Assembly (NCBI GenBank): GCA_029256725.1
Contig: JAQSXJ010000004.1
Span: 26,890 to 90,889 of the forward strand
Direction: 5' to 3'
DNA length: 64,000 nt
Source of the DNA: Anaerocolumna sp.
Lineage (GTDB): Bacteria > Bacillota > Clostridia > Lachnospirales > Lachnospiraceae
Each line of letters opens with the position of its first letter. The stretch's first letter is position 1. The notes beneath the pieces were generated by a model, which was not told the origin of the DNA, searched no databases, and was given only the letters and a program-made list of their open reading frames with translations. Of this stretch, positions 1 to 7,298 are shown piece after piece. Made by a program: the position numbers and the translations under genes.

Positions 1-585
1 GAGGAGATTTTTGAAAAGTCCGTTACAGAGATTTCAATTAAGACCAGAATCGGAAAAGAACAGCCGGATGAATTCTATGACCTGATTCAGATCTATAATA
101 AATATCCTCTTAAGGAGCTGATCATTCATCCAAGAATTCAGAAGGATTTCTATAAAAACAAACCTAATCTAACGGTCTTTGCGGATGCGCTAAAGACGAG
201 TAAGAATCCTGTCTGCTATAATGGAGATATCTTTACACTGAAGGACTTTAAAGAATTCAATCAAAAATTTCCGGAAGTAGATACCTTAATGCTTGGCAGA
301 GGACTTCTTGCCTATCCGGGATTGATTGCTGCAATTAAGGATAATAAGCAGCCGGACAAAGAAGTATTCAGGCAATTTCATGACAAAGTATATGAAGATT
401 ACCGTAAGGTCCTCTCTCCTGACAGAAATGTACTGTTTAAGATGAAGGAATTATGGATCTATATGAGCACTGTTTTTACCGATTATGAGAAATACCTGAA
501 GATGATTAAGAAGTCAGAGCAGTTAGACCGTTATGAAGAAACGGTTGAGAAGCTATTTCGAGAGCAGGAAATTGTTATAGAATAA
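1..585 (+). CDS. tRNA-dihydrouridine synthase, C-terminal part
   Basis: The reading frame is open from base 1 to a TAA at 583-585, so the gene starts upstream of the window. The translated part contains KTRIG, then a CYNGDI segment and an MLGRGLLAYPGL segment. These match the conserved FMN/phosphate-binding end of the Dus TIM barrel, followed by the helical C-terminal domain. Dus enzymes reduce specific uridines in tRNA to dihydrouridine using NADPH and FMN in the cytosol. Which tRNA position is modified cannot be told from this fragment. About 194 residues of the usual 310-330 are present. Confidence 0.88.
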   Translation, partial: EEIFEKSVTEISIKTRIGKEQPDEFYDLIQIYNKYPLKELIIHPRIQKDFYKNKPNLTVFADALKTSKNPVCYNGDIFTLKDFKEFNQKFPEVDTLMLGRGLLAYPGLIAAIKDNKQPDKEVFRQFHDKVYEDYRKVLSPDRNVLFKMKELWIYMSTVFTDYEKYLKMIKKSEQLDRYEETVEKLFREQEIVIE

Positions 586-617
586 ATATTATGGTTTGAA
601 CGTTAGTTTTTCGCAAT

Positions 618-837
618 GGGACGGCAATTTGCATAAAACAGAAAGACTCATACTTCGATTACAAGGTATAAGAAGTCCTAATTCTCTGAAAATTTTGCGC
701 TTGATATATTATAGAACAGATAACTCGCTCCGCTCAAACAATCTGTTCTATAATATAGCACAAAATTTTCAGAGAAAAGGACTTCTAATACCTTTCCATA
801 GGCGTATTCGTTCTTTCTATTTTATGCAAATTGCCTG
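618..837 (-). repeat. Long palindromic repeat, copy 1 (inverse orientation)
   Basis: An imperfect inverted repeat of about 220 bp can fold into one long hairpin. The outer arms (GGCAATTTGCATAAAACAG near 622 and its complement ending near 836) match at nearly every position. Inner arms AGAAGTCC / GGACTTCT and TATAGAACAGAT / ATCTGTTCTATA also pair. The GGGACGGC end, the GGACTTCT block and the loop (AACTCGCTCCGCTC) are shared with copies at 2125-2364 and 29828-30048, which lie in the opposite orientation. A 122-codon open frame across it is not a gene. The element sits directly downstream of the dihydrouridine synthase gene. Confidence 0.85.
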
Positions 838-973
838 TGCTCATATGGACGTTAGACTTTGTTCAAATAAATATATAAAATTAGTAATATTAAGAAAACA
901 ATATAACTTAATCAGGTTGGTAAGATTTACTCTTTATAGTATTTTGAAATATCTACCAACCTGATATAAAATG

Positions 974-1855
974 CTAAATCAATTGATGCTGTTCCAGATA
1001 GGTCTTATAAGCATTGGCAAGAAAATCGGAAGCTCCTTCACCATATATTCTGTCTGTAGCTTCTCTGACAGCCTTGTCAGTGGTAAAGCCCTCTAGTACA
1101 AGATTCCAGTAGTTATCACCCATGTCTATTCCGTTTAAGGTCTCCTCCATTAAGTCCATTAATTCTTTTACTATACTCTGTATTTCTGCTGAAGAGGGGT
1201 CTTTTCTGATGTCAGAAGTCAATTTTTTATGCAGTTCTGTATTTTTAACCACATAATCCTTGGATGGATCCGCAAGTGAATTCATTCTGTTCATAGTACC
1301 TTTAAAGTCTTTCAGGTTTTGTTTCATTGCTTGGGTATATTTCTCAATACTGCCATATTGCTTTATAGCCAATTGACCCATTTCTGATTCCTTTTCTTTC
1401 ATGGTCTCAAATATCTCATCGAACTTCTCCAGGCTGCCCCAGTAAGTTACAATCTCATCTAAGTGGTTTTCCTTAAAATCCTCCAAAGCAGTAAAATATT
1501 CCGTCATATCGAATTCCTTAAAGCTCATATCCTGTTCTCCTTTCAAAAGCCTGTCGATTAAACCAAGCAGATTACCAAGTCTGTCTGCCTTAGCCTGGAT
1601 AAGCTTTCGCTGATCCTTTAAAGCTTTAAGCCTGTCAAACTGTGGATTTTGCATAATTGCTTTTATATCCTTTAAAGGAAAGTCCAGTTCTTTAAAAAAC
1701 AGTATCTGTTGAAGGGTCTCCAGAGCTGCCTCATTATAGAGCCTGTATCCGGCGGCTGTAGTATCAGATGGTTTTAGCAGACCGATTTCATCATAATACT
1801 GCAGGGTACGAACACTTACTCCTGTAAGCTCAGAGACCTGTTTTACTGTCATCAT
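974..1855 (-). CDS. MerR-family regulator with TipAS-like ligand domain
   Basis: The 293-residue protein starts with a MerR winged helix (TVKQVSELTGVSVRTLQYYDEIGLL), followed by a dimerisation coiled coil at about residues 75-110. A helical C-terminal half of about 180 residues resembles the TipAS drug-binding domain, including the typical end YGEGASDFLANAYKTY. Known TipA-type proteins bind thiopeptides or other amphipathic compounds and activate their own gene and efflux genes. The start (ATG ATG) is preceded by GGAGGTACC, a good ribosome binding site. There is no linked target gene, so the ligand and regulon are unknown. Confidence 0.85.
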   Translation of the reverse strand: MMTVKQVSELTGVSVRTLQYYDEIGLLKPSDTTAAGYRLYNEAALETLQQILFFKELDFPLKDIKAIMQNPQFDRLKALKDQRKLIQAKADRLGNLLGLIDRLLKGEQDMSFKEFDMTEYFTALEDFKENHLDEIVTYWGSLEKFDEIFETMKEKESEMGQLAIKQYGSIEKYTQAMKQNLKDFKGTMNRMNSLADPSKDYVVKNTELHKKLTSDIRKDPSSAEIQSIVKELMDLMEETLNGIDMGDNYWNLVLEGFTTDKAVREATDRIYGEGASDFLANAYKTYLEQHQLI

Positions 1856-2124
1856 GGCGGTACCTCCATAACTAGAGATTATATTTAGGTTAGTTGATTT
1901 TATATTTATAGGTTAAATTGCTAACAGCTGTTTTTATTACTTCTAATCTCTGTAATAAACATACGCTATCACGTCGGGTGATAGTCAAGAGATTATTTCA
2001 ATATTTTTATGCCATATTTAAAATCCAATTATGCTATATTTTTAGCCTTATCTATCTAAGTTTCTCTTTTTTTAAATTCTCATTATCGATTCAATTGTCA
2101 AAAGCCTTGCTACCACACGATTTC

Positions 2125-2364
2125 AGGCGAAGTGCAGAAAACAGAAAGAACGAATGTGCCTATGGAAAGATATTAGAAGTCCTTTTCTCTGAAAATTTTG
2201 TGCTATATTATAAAATAGATTGTCTGAGTACACATAGTGTACTCATGCGTAGCGAGTTATCTATTTTATAATATGTCAAGTACAAAATATTCAGAGAATT
2301 AGGACTTCTTATACCTTGGAATCGAAACATGAGTTCTTTCTGTTTTCTGCAATTCGCCGTCCCC
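2125..2364 (+). repeat. Long palindromic repeat, copy 2
   Basis: Second member of the family described at 618-837, in direct orientation. Arms run from AGGCGAAGTGCAGAAAACAG to its complement ending GCCGTCCCC at 2364. This copy carries about 20 extra bases in the loop, forming a small perfect palindrome (GAGTACAC, ATA, GTGTACTC). Similarity to copy 3 continues outside the arms (AAGCCTT and CGATTTCAGG to the left, CCTTGT to the right), so the true element may be about 270-290 bp. Open frames that cross it are not genes. Confidence 0.85.
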
Positions 2365-2476
2365 TTGTGAAAAACTGTCCTTTTCTAACTTCAAGGCATA
2401 AAAAAAGAGACAGATTTTCAATCAATCTACCTCTTCCTGTATATATATTACCACAAAATCCTGATTTTTTCAAGTC

Positions 2477-2505
2477 TTGTAATAGATTGGAAGCTGCCCT
2501 ATAAT
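2477..2505 (+). promoter_or_regulatory. SigA-type promoter of the 2535-3955 operon
   Basis: TTGTAA (2477-2482), a 17-bp spacer and TATAAT (2500-2505) lie 30 bases upstream of the first start codon. This is a near-consensus vegetative promoter located just after palindromic repeat copy 2. Confidence 0.7.
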
Positions 2506-2534
2506 GAGATACCATCTTGGAAGGAGGATTATTT

Positions 2535-3077
2535 ATGGAGGACAATTTATTTGAATTAATGCAGCTAAAAAAGCAGGAAGCTGAAGTAACAGCGCTCCTG
2601 GCAGTTAATGAAAAAACAGAAAGCTTCGGGTTGACATTATCCTATGAAGAGGCTAAGGAATTGGTGGTATTAAGAAATGACAGTCTTAAGAACACCCAGA
2701 GAGTGGAATTCGGGGAAGGAATCCTGTCAAAACTTATATACCATTTCTGTGATTCCCAGTACATTACACAGGATAATTATATGCAGACGCTGACGGATCT
2801 CCAGGATATCTTTTATCAGTTTAAGAATGAAGCGGAGGATAATCTCACGGATGATGAACTGTTTACCTTTATGAAAGAGCAGTTTGAAGAGGTATGTACA
2901 GGTGACTTAGAATATCTTGCCGGTACTTGTCTGGAGAAATTCACAGAAGCTATCAGGGCAGGTTATCGAGGCTATAAACAGACTGGCGGCAGCGGGGAAT
3001 TCAGCCAGTTTGATGATGTTACACGATGGGACAGAGAATTGTATCTAGAAGTTTTAAAAGAAATCTTTTGGGATTAA
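2535..3077 (+). CDS. Conserved hypothetical protein (DUF6323-like)
   Basis: A 180-residue acidic, helical, soluble protein with no signal peptide or membrane segment. I chose the ATG at 2535 because AAGGAGGATT lies at the right distance; an in-frame ATG at 2517 has no ribosome binding site. From memory the sequence resembles DUF6323, a Lachnospiraceae family usually found just upstream of a DUF6179 gene, as here. No function is known to me. It is the first gene of a two-gene operon and its stop is 11 bases from the next start. Confidence 0.7.
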   Translation: MEDNLFELMQLKKQEAEVTALLAVNEKTESFGLTLSYEEAKELVVLRNDSLKNTQRVEFGEGILSKLIYHFCDSQYITQDNYMQTLTDLQDIFYQFKNEAEDNLTDDELFTFMKEQFEEVCTGDLEYLAGTCLEKFTEAIRAGYRGYKQTGGSGEFSQFDDVTRWDRELYLEVLKEIFWD

Positions 3078-3088
3078 CAGGAGGCTAT

Positions 3089-3955
3089 ATGGATATGGAT
3101 TATACGATGGAAGAACTTCTGCCAGTAGTGGAGAAGCTTACCTTTCAATTCACCTCGGGAGACAGCAGTTCAGTGACCTATGAGACAGCCAGAATGCTGA
3201 TGGAAGCAATTCTTTACTGCATAGAGGAGTATGAAAAAGAAGGTAATGAGTTCGGTGTCAGAAGCGAGAATAGACAGGAAGCAGCTTATGTCTATAAGCT
3301 GGGTTATGAGGCAGTAAGAGAGAAGGTATATAAAGCGAAAGAGTTATATGAGAATATTCTTAAAGATTTTAAGGATTACGGTTTACGAAATTTAAAAGAA
3401 ACCTTTCTAGACGGAATGCCAGCTTTTTTTATTCGTTATGATCCGAAATTCAAACCCCAGGACCACTTATTAACATTGGATTATCCAACTGTGGGTGTAA
3501 TCACCAACCTGAAAGGGATAGATGCCATATATCAGTATTTATGTAATATCAAGCTTGAGAATGATTTCTTACAGGTATTTGCTCCTGAGAATATTGCAAG
3601 ACGGTTAGAAAGGCTAATGCCTGACTACAAAGAAGCATATTATGATAATATGTGTGACGCAGTGCTCCTAACGATAATAGGCTGTTATATTGCAGATAAA
3701 TCCATAGGTCAGCTTGATTTAAGGGATGAGGATATGATTGCAGTACAGGAGTATTTTGAAGGGAATGATATTGAAATTATCGAAGGAAAGATTCAGCATA
3801 TATTAGCGGTTTTATTTCAACAGGTCTTTTCCGGTAAAGAGGAAATGAAAGCGTATTTTATGCAGAGCAGCAGAAACTATGCAGTTAGGATTATGAATGG
3901 TATCCAGAATAATTCTCTTTCCGGAGTATTTGGGTTGTATCATCAGTTTGGTTAA
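3089..3955 (+). CDS. Conserved hypothetical protein (DUF6179-like)
   Basis: A 288-residue soluble, mostly helical protein. The start at 3089 follows CAGGAGGC placed right after the stop of the upstream gene; the open frame extends further upstream inside that gene but lacks a ribosome binding site there. I recall this as DUF6179, the usual partner of DUF6323. The protein has no recognisable catalytic motif. Tight spacing suggests the two proteins are translated together and may form a complex, which is inference. A rho-independent terminator follows. Confidence 0.7.
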   Translation: MDMDYTMEELLPVVEKLTFQFTSGDSSSVTYETARMLMEAILYCIEEYEKEGNEFGVRSENRQEAAYVYKLGYEAVREKVYKAKELYENILKDFKDYGLRNLKETFLDGMPAFFIRYDPKFKPQDHLLTLDYPTVGVITNLKGIDAIYQYLCNIKLENDFLQVFAPENIARRLERLMPDYKEAYYDNMCDAVLLTIIGCYIADKSIGQLDLRDEDMIAVQEYFEGNDIEIIEGKIQHILAVLFQQVFSGKEEMKAYFMQSSRNYAVRIMNGIQNNSLSGVFGLYHQFG

Positions 3956-3988
3956 GAAAAATTATTAATTTTGATGTTGAAAGGAAAA

Positions 3989-4034
3989 GAAGGTTCATTG
4001 CTGCTGAACAAACAGCAGAGAACCTCCTTTTTAT
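3989..4034 (+). terminator. Rho-independent terminator
   Basis: An imperfect hairpin (AGGTTC..GCTGCTG pairing with CAGCAGAGAACCT) is followed by CCTTTTTAT, about 35 bases after the stop codon of the DUF6179-like gene. Confidence 0.75.
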
Positions 4035-4196
4035 ATGGTAGGTCTATGCTATACTTGTCTTTTGCTTAGCACAATTACCTTCCTTAGGGATGATTGCCTA
4101 GAACAAAGCAATCTATATAGGTGATACTTTTAAAATGAGTAATTCTCATATGCCTGAGAAGGTTATAATAAGAGGATGTATTTACTAATTATTTAA

Positions 4197-4916
4197 TCAA
4201 AAAATAAAATAATATACAACCGGTACTAAGATAGCAGGGAGAAGATTGCCAACCCGTACTTTCTTACCAAGTAACAGATTGATCCCCACACAAAAAATTA
4301 AGATAGAGCCAATGCAGGATAAGTAACCGATTAAAGTCTCATTCATATAACCTGAGACCAGAGCGGCACACAAAGTAATTGCACCCTGATAAAGCAACAG
4401 GGGAACCGCAGAGAACATAACACCGATACCAAGAGAAGAGGCAAATACCATAACAATAATAAAATCCAAAAAGGCTTTGGCAAACAGCATGGTATAATCG
4501 CCTGTTAGTCCATCCTGAATAGAGCCTACTATTGCCATAGCTCCAACACAGATAACCAGAGTGGAAGTTACAAAACCCTCAACAAAACTGCTATCATTTG
4601 AGGCTTTAAAGAGACTTTTTAGTTTGTTACCTAGATTTTCCATGCGGTTTTCCAGATTCAGCGCTTCTCCGACCAAACCACCGATTACCAGAGATAATAC
4701 TAATAACATGGTATTGGTAGTCTCAAAACTGCCCGTATCGGATAATTTCAAAAGCCCTGCCATGGCACCGCCTAAACCGATAAATAAGGTTGCCGTACCG
4801 CAGGCTTGCATAAGAATTTCATGAAATCTCTGCTTCAACCCACTTCTGAACAATAGCCCTACACCGCTTCCAAAAATAACAGCCAAAAAGTTTACGATGG
4901 TACCTAAGCCTCTCAT
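4197..4916 (-). CDS. DUF554 family integral membrane protein
   Basis: A 239-residue protein with about seven hydrophobic segments. The start MRGLGTIVNFLAVIFGSGVG is typical of the DUF554 (YqgA-like) family. It is full length. The start codon follows AAGGAGAAAAAC. The function is unknown; a transport role is only suggested by the membrane topology. It is a single gene, transcribed towards the preceding operon. Confidence 0.85.
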   Translation of the reverse strand: MRGLGTIVNFLAVIFGSGVGLLFRSGLKQRFHEILMQACGTATLFIGLGGAMAGLLKLSDTGSFETTNTMLLVLSLVIGGLVGEALNLENRMENLGNKLKSLFKASNDSSFVEGFVTSTLVICVGAMAIVGSIQDGLTGDYTMLFAKAFLDFIIVMVFASSLGIGVMFSAVPLLLYQGAITLCAALVSGYMNETLIGYLSCIGSILIFCVGINLLLGKKVRVGNLLPAILVPVVYYFIF

Positions 4917-5031
4917 GTTTTTCTCCTTTGTCCTTCAAATATCACAATTCTACCACAAACCCGTTGGAAAGGAAATTAATAATTCTTGTAACGGATGAAG
5001 AAATTGGCATTACTTATTTATAAATTTTTTC

Positions 5032-5060
5032 TTGCGCATTAAAATAGAATTTTGTATAAT
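5032..5060 (+). promoter_or_regulatory. Promoter of the PAS-GGDEF gene
   Basis: TTGCGC (5032-5037), a 17-bp spacer and TATAAT (5055-5060). The predicted leader from about 5067 to the ATG at 5165 is nearly 100 bases. It holds a small hairpin (TCACTTCAGTGGCGG region near 5095-5110). I could not match it to a c-di-GMP riboswitch. Confidence 0.65.
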
Positions 5061-5164
5061 ATAACTGCGTTAATAGTAGCATTCCCGGATACTGTCACTT
5101 CAGTGGCGGATGGTTTCAGCGGGGGTGCTTTTCTTTCATTAGATACCTTTAGAGGAATTAAAAT

Positions 5165-6598
5165 ATGAAATGGATAAATGTTAGCAAAGAGCAATTAGAT
5201 TTCGAACGTTATAATAGTCTCATTGTATTAAGCAGGATTAAGCTTATATCCGCTGCTGTTGCTTTACTATCTTTTCTGTTCGTTTATTTTGACTGGACAG
5301 TCGTAAGGATAGGAACAGACACGGTATATCAGGTTACTTTAATTTCCATGCATTTAATCTGCTTACTTGCTTCGGTACTATTTCTTATATTCTATAAGCG
5401 TATTGTAAAACATACAAAGGAAGGCAAACGTTTCATATGTACGATACCTCAGGTATATTTTTTCCTGTATGTTCTAGTGGGAGCCCTATCGTCTGTGAAC
5501 AGCCAGCGTTATACAGGAAACATCTATTCTTATATCATTCTCTCTCTCATTGCCGGAGCTGTTCTAACCTTGAAGCCTGTGGTAATGGTTTTATCATATC
5601 TTATCAGTCATGCTATATTTCTATACGGCATCAGCCTGCTCAATGAGGATGCAGGACAAGCTCTTACAAAACAGTTCAATGCAACTATTATGATTGCTAC
5701 TTCCCTATTTATGAGTATAATGTTTTACCAGCACCGAATGAAGGAATATTTTACGAAGCAGAAGTTAAAGGAAAATGAAGAAAATTTTAAAAAGCTGTTT
5801 TATGCCAACCCTTATCCGGTGTTCATTACAAGACTTGAGGATGGTAAAGTTATCAAAGCCAGTAAAAGAGCTATAAGTCTTATGGGTCTAAGCGAAGATG
5901 AGACAAAAGGTTATAACAGTATAAACTGGTATATCCAGGAGGAAAACAGATTATCCCTTTTAGAAGAACTAAGAAATAACAATTCCGTTTATAACCGGAT
6001 TGTTGCTTATGATTTTAAAGGTAAACGTATGTGGGTAACTGCTAATTATGAATTAATAGATTATCATGGTGAGAAATGCATACTCACAGGTATTATGGAT
6101 ATCACTGAAATACACAGAGTGGAAGAGGAACTTTCACGTCAAGCTTCAACAGATGTGCTGACAGGAATCATGAACCGCAGAATGGGAATGATAAAGTTAG
6201 AAGAACTTATGGAAAAAGGAAAAATGAGCTTTGTGGAGTTCGTTCTCTGTTTTGTGGATATCAATGACTTAAAAAAGATAAATGACAGCTTAGGCCATGG
6301 TGAAGGTGACAGATATCTTATGACCTTTTGTAATCAGACGAAGGAAAAGATCGGGGAGAAGGATCTGTTCTTTCGAATGGGAGGAGATGAATTTATTATC
6401 GTCTTCTTAAACAAATCCTTTTCACAGGCAGAAATGATATGGAGCAAACTGATAGAACATCTTGGTACCTATGAGATCTCTGCCAGTCATGGTATGGCTT
6501 ACTATAGTTCCGGTATGGACCTTGAGCTGGAGGATATTATTGAAAGAGCCGATAAGAGAATGTATGTAGAGAAGTTAAAATACAGAAAAGAAAGCTAA
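5165..6598 (+). CDS. Membrane-bound PAS-GGDEF diguanylate cyclase
   Basis: 477 residues. The first ~190 hold five or six transmembrane segments. A PAS domain follows (about 208-320, starting ENFKKLFYANPYPVF), then a GGDEF domain (about 325-477) with DVLTGIMNRR, DINDLKKINDSLGHGEGD and an intact GGDEF at residues 406-410. The site expected to be RxxD before the active loop reads GEKD, so product inhibition through the I-site is probably absent. Expected reaction: two GTP to cyclic di-GMP at the inner membrane face. There is no EAL domain. The ribosome binding site is AGAGGAATT. The signal sensed is unknown. Confidence 0.9.
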   Translation: MKWINVSKEQLDFERYNSLIVLSRIKLISAAVALLSFLFVYFDWTVVRIGTDTVYQVTLISMHLICLLASVLFLIFYKRIVKHTKEGKRFICTIPQVYFFLYVLVGALSSVNSQRYTGNIYSYIILSLIAGAVLTLKPVVMVLSYLISHAIFLYGISLLNEDAGQALTKQFNATIMIATSLFMSIMFYQHRMKEYFTKQKLKENEENFKKLFYANPYPVFITRLEDGKVIKASKRAISLMGLSEDETKGYNSINWYIQEENRLSLLEELRNNNSVYNRIVAYDFKGKRMWVTANYELIDYHGEKCILTGIMDITEIHRVEEELSRQASTDVLTGIMNRRMGMIKLEELMEKGKMSFVEFVLCFVDINDLKKINDSLGHGEGDRYLMTFCNQTKEKIGEKDLFFRMGGDEFIIVFLNKSFSQAEMIWSKLIEHLGTYEISASHGMAYYSSGMDLELEDIIERADKRMYVEKLKYRKES

Positions 6599-6618
6599 AT
6601 ACACAAAAGGAGAATGGA

Positions 6619-7005
6619 ATGGAAGAGAATAAGCAGGATTTTACCACAATTGATGAGTATATTATGTTATATCCGCCAGAAATTCAGAAGAAGCTTAATG
6701 CTCTTAGAGCGCAGATCCATTCAGCAGCACCGGAGGTTACAGAAGCAATAAGCTGGAGAATGCCAACCTTTAAACTGTATGGTAATCTGGTACATTTTGC
6801 GGTTTTTAAGAACCATATTGGTCTCTATCCGGGAGAGAGTGGAATAAGAGTATTTGAAGACAAGATAAAGGACTATAAAAGTTCCAAAGGAGCAGTCCAG
6901 TTTCCTTTAGATAAACCACTTCCGTTAAAGCTGGTAGAGGAGATTGTACTCTACAGAGTAAAAGAAAATACAGAGATTGCCTTAAGTAAAAAGAAAAATA
7001 AATAA
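6619..7005 (+). CDS. DUF1801 / YdhG-like protein
   Basis: 128 residues with the fold signature of the DUF1801 family: TIDEYIMLYPPEIQKKL, then AISWRMPTFKLYGNLVHFAVFKNHIGLYPG, and a conserved LP basic C-terminus. In Bacillus a member has been proposed as an iron chaperone similar to frataxin; that role is not established for this branch. The gene starts 20 bases after the GGDEF gene behind AAAAGGAGAATGGA, so it is probably cotranscribed with it. No signal peptide is present. Confidence 0.8.
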   Translation: MEENKQDFTTIDEYIMLYPPEIQKKLNALRAQIHSAAPEVTEAISWRMPTFKLYGNLVHFAVFKNHIGLYPGESGIRVFEDKIKDYKSSKGAVQFPLDKPLPLKLVEEIVLYRVKENTEIALSKKKNK

Positions 7006-7009
7006 ATGC

Positions 7010-7037
7010 TTGACAAAACAGTTAGAAGAAGTATAAT
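7010..7037 (+). promoter_or_regulatory. Strong vegetative promoter
   Basis: Perfect TTGACA (7010-7015), a 16-bp spacer and perfect TATAAT (7032-7037). It drives the folded leader RNA and probably the phosphoglycerol transferase gene that starts 262 bases downstream. Confidence 0.8.
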
Positions 7038-7043
7038 TTGCTA

Positions 7044-7240
7044 GTCAGTTACCGCTTGGGTGTGTCTGAAAACGCATTGCAGCTACGTACTGAAAGATTT
7101 ATTTTGCGGTATTATGTGTTATAATTTTGGACATGTAGCTCCAATATGTATTCAAGATCACGCTATGTCGCTCCTATAGAGGAACGGCCGGCTCATTGAA
7201 AGCAGTTTTCAAACACACATCCTAGCACTATCTTGCCTTT
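7044..7240 (+). ncRNA. Candidate structured leader or small RNA
   Basis: Downstream of a perfect promoter, 7060-7073 (GTGTGTCTGAAAAC) pairs with 7205-7218 (GTTTTCAAACACAC) with one mismatch. This encloses an 8-bp helix (7081-7088 with 7133-7140, AGCTACGT/ATGTAGCT) and a short hairpin TCCT-ATAG-AGGA (7172-7183), plus CGGCCG. A further hairpin GCAC..GTGC lies at about 7226-7243. The region has no open frame and is richer in GC than its flanks. There is no poly-U terminator, so it may be a 5' leader or be processed from one. I could not match it to a known family; the branched shape argues against 6S RNA. Confidence 0.5.
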
Positions 7241-7298
7241 GTGCCTATATTAGAACAAATACAAAGCAGTGTAATAATAAATACAGGAAGTTAATGAC

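Noticed and set aside
596-964. 122-codon open frame
   Set aside because: It lies across palindromic repeat copy 1 and its composition follows the hairpin; no ribosome binding site.
1918-2545. Open frames on both strands around repeat copy 2 (1918-2271 +, 2316-2504 +, 2309-2545 -)
   Set aside because: They cross the palindrome or the promoter of the next operon and lack ribosome binding sites.
5067-5164. c-di-GMP riboswitch before the GGDEF gene
   Set aside because: None of the conserved GEMM segments is present in the ~100-base leader.
7044-7240. 6S RNA
   Set aside because: 6S RNA is a single rod with a central bubble; the pairing seen here is branched. A covariance search would settle it.
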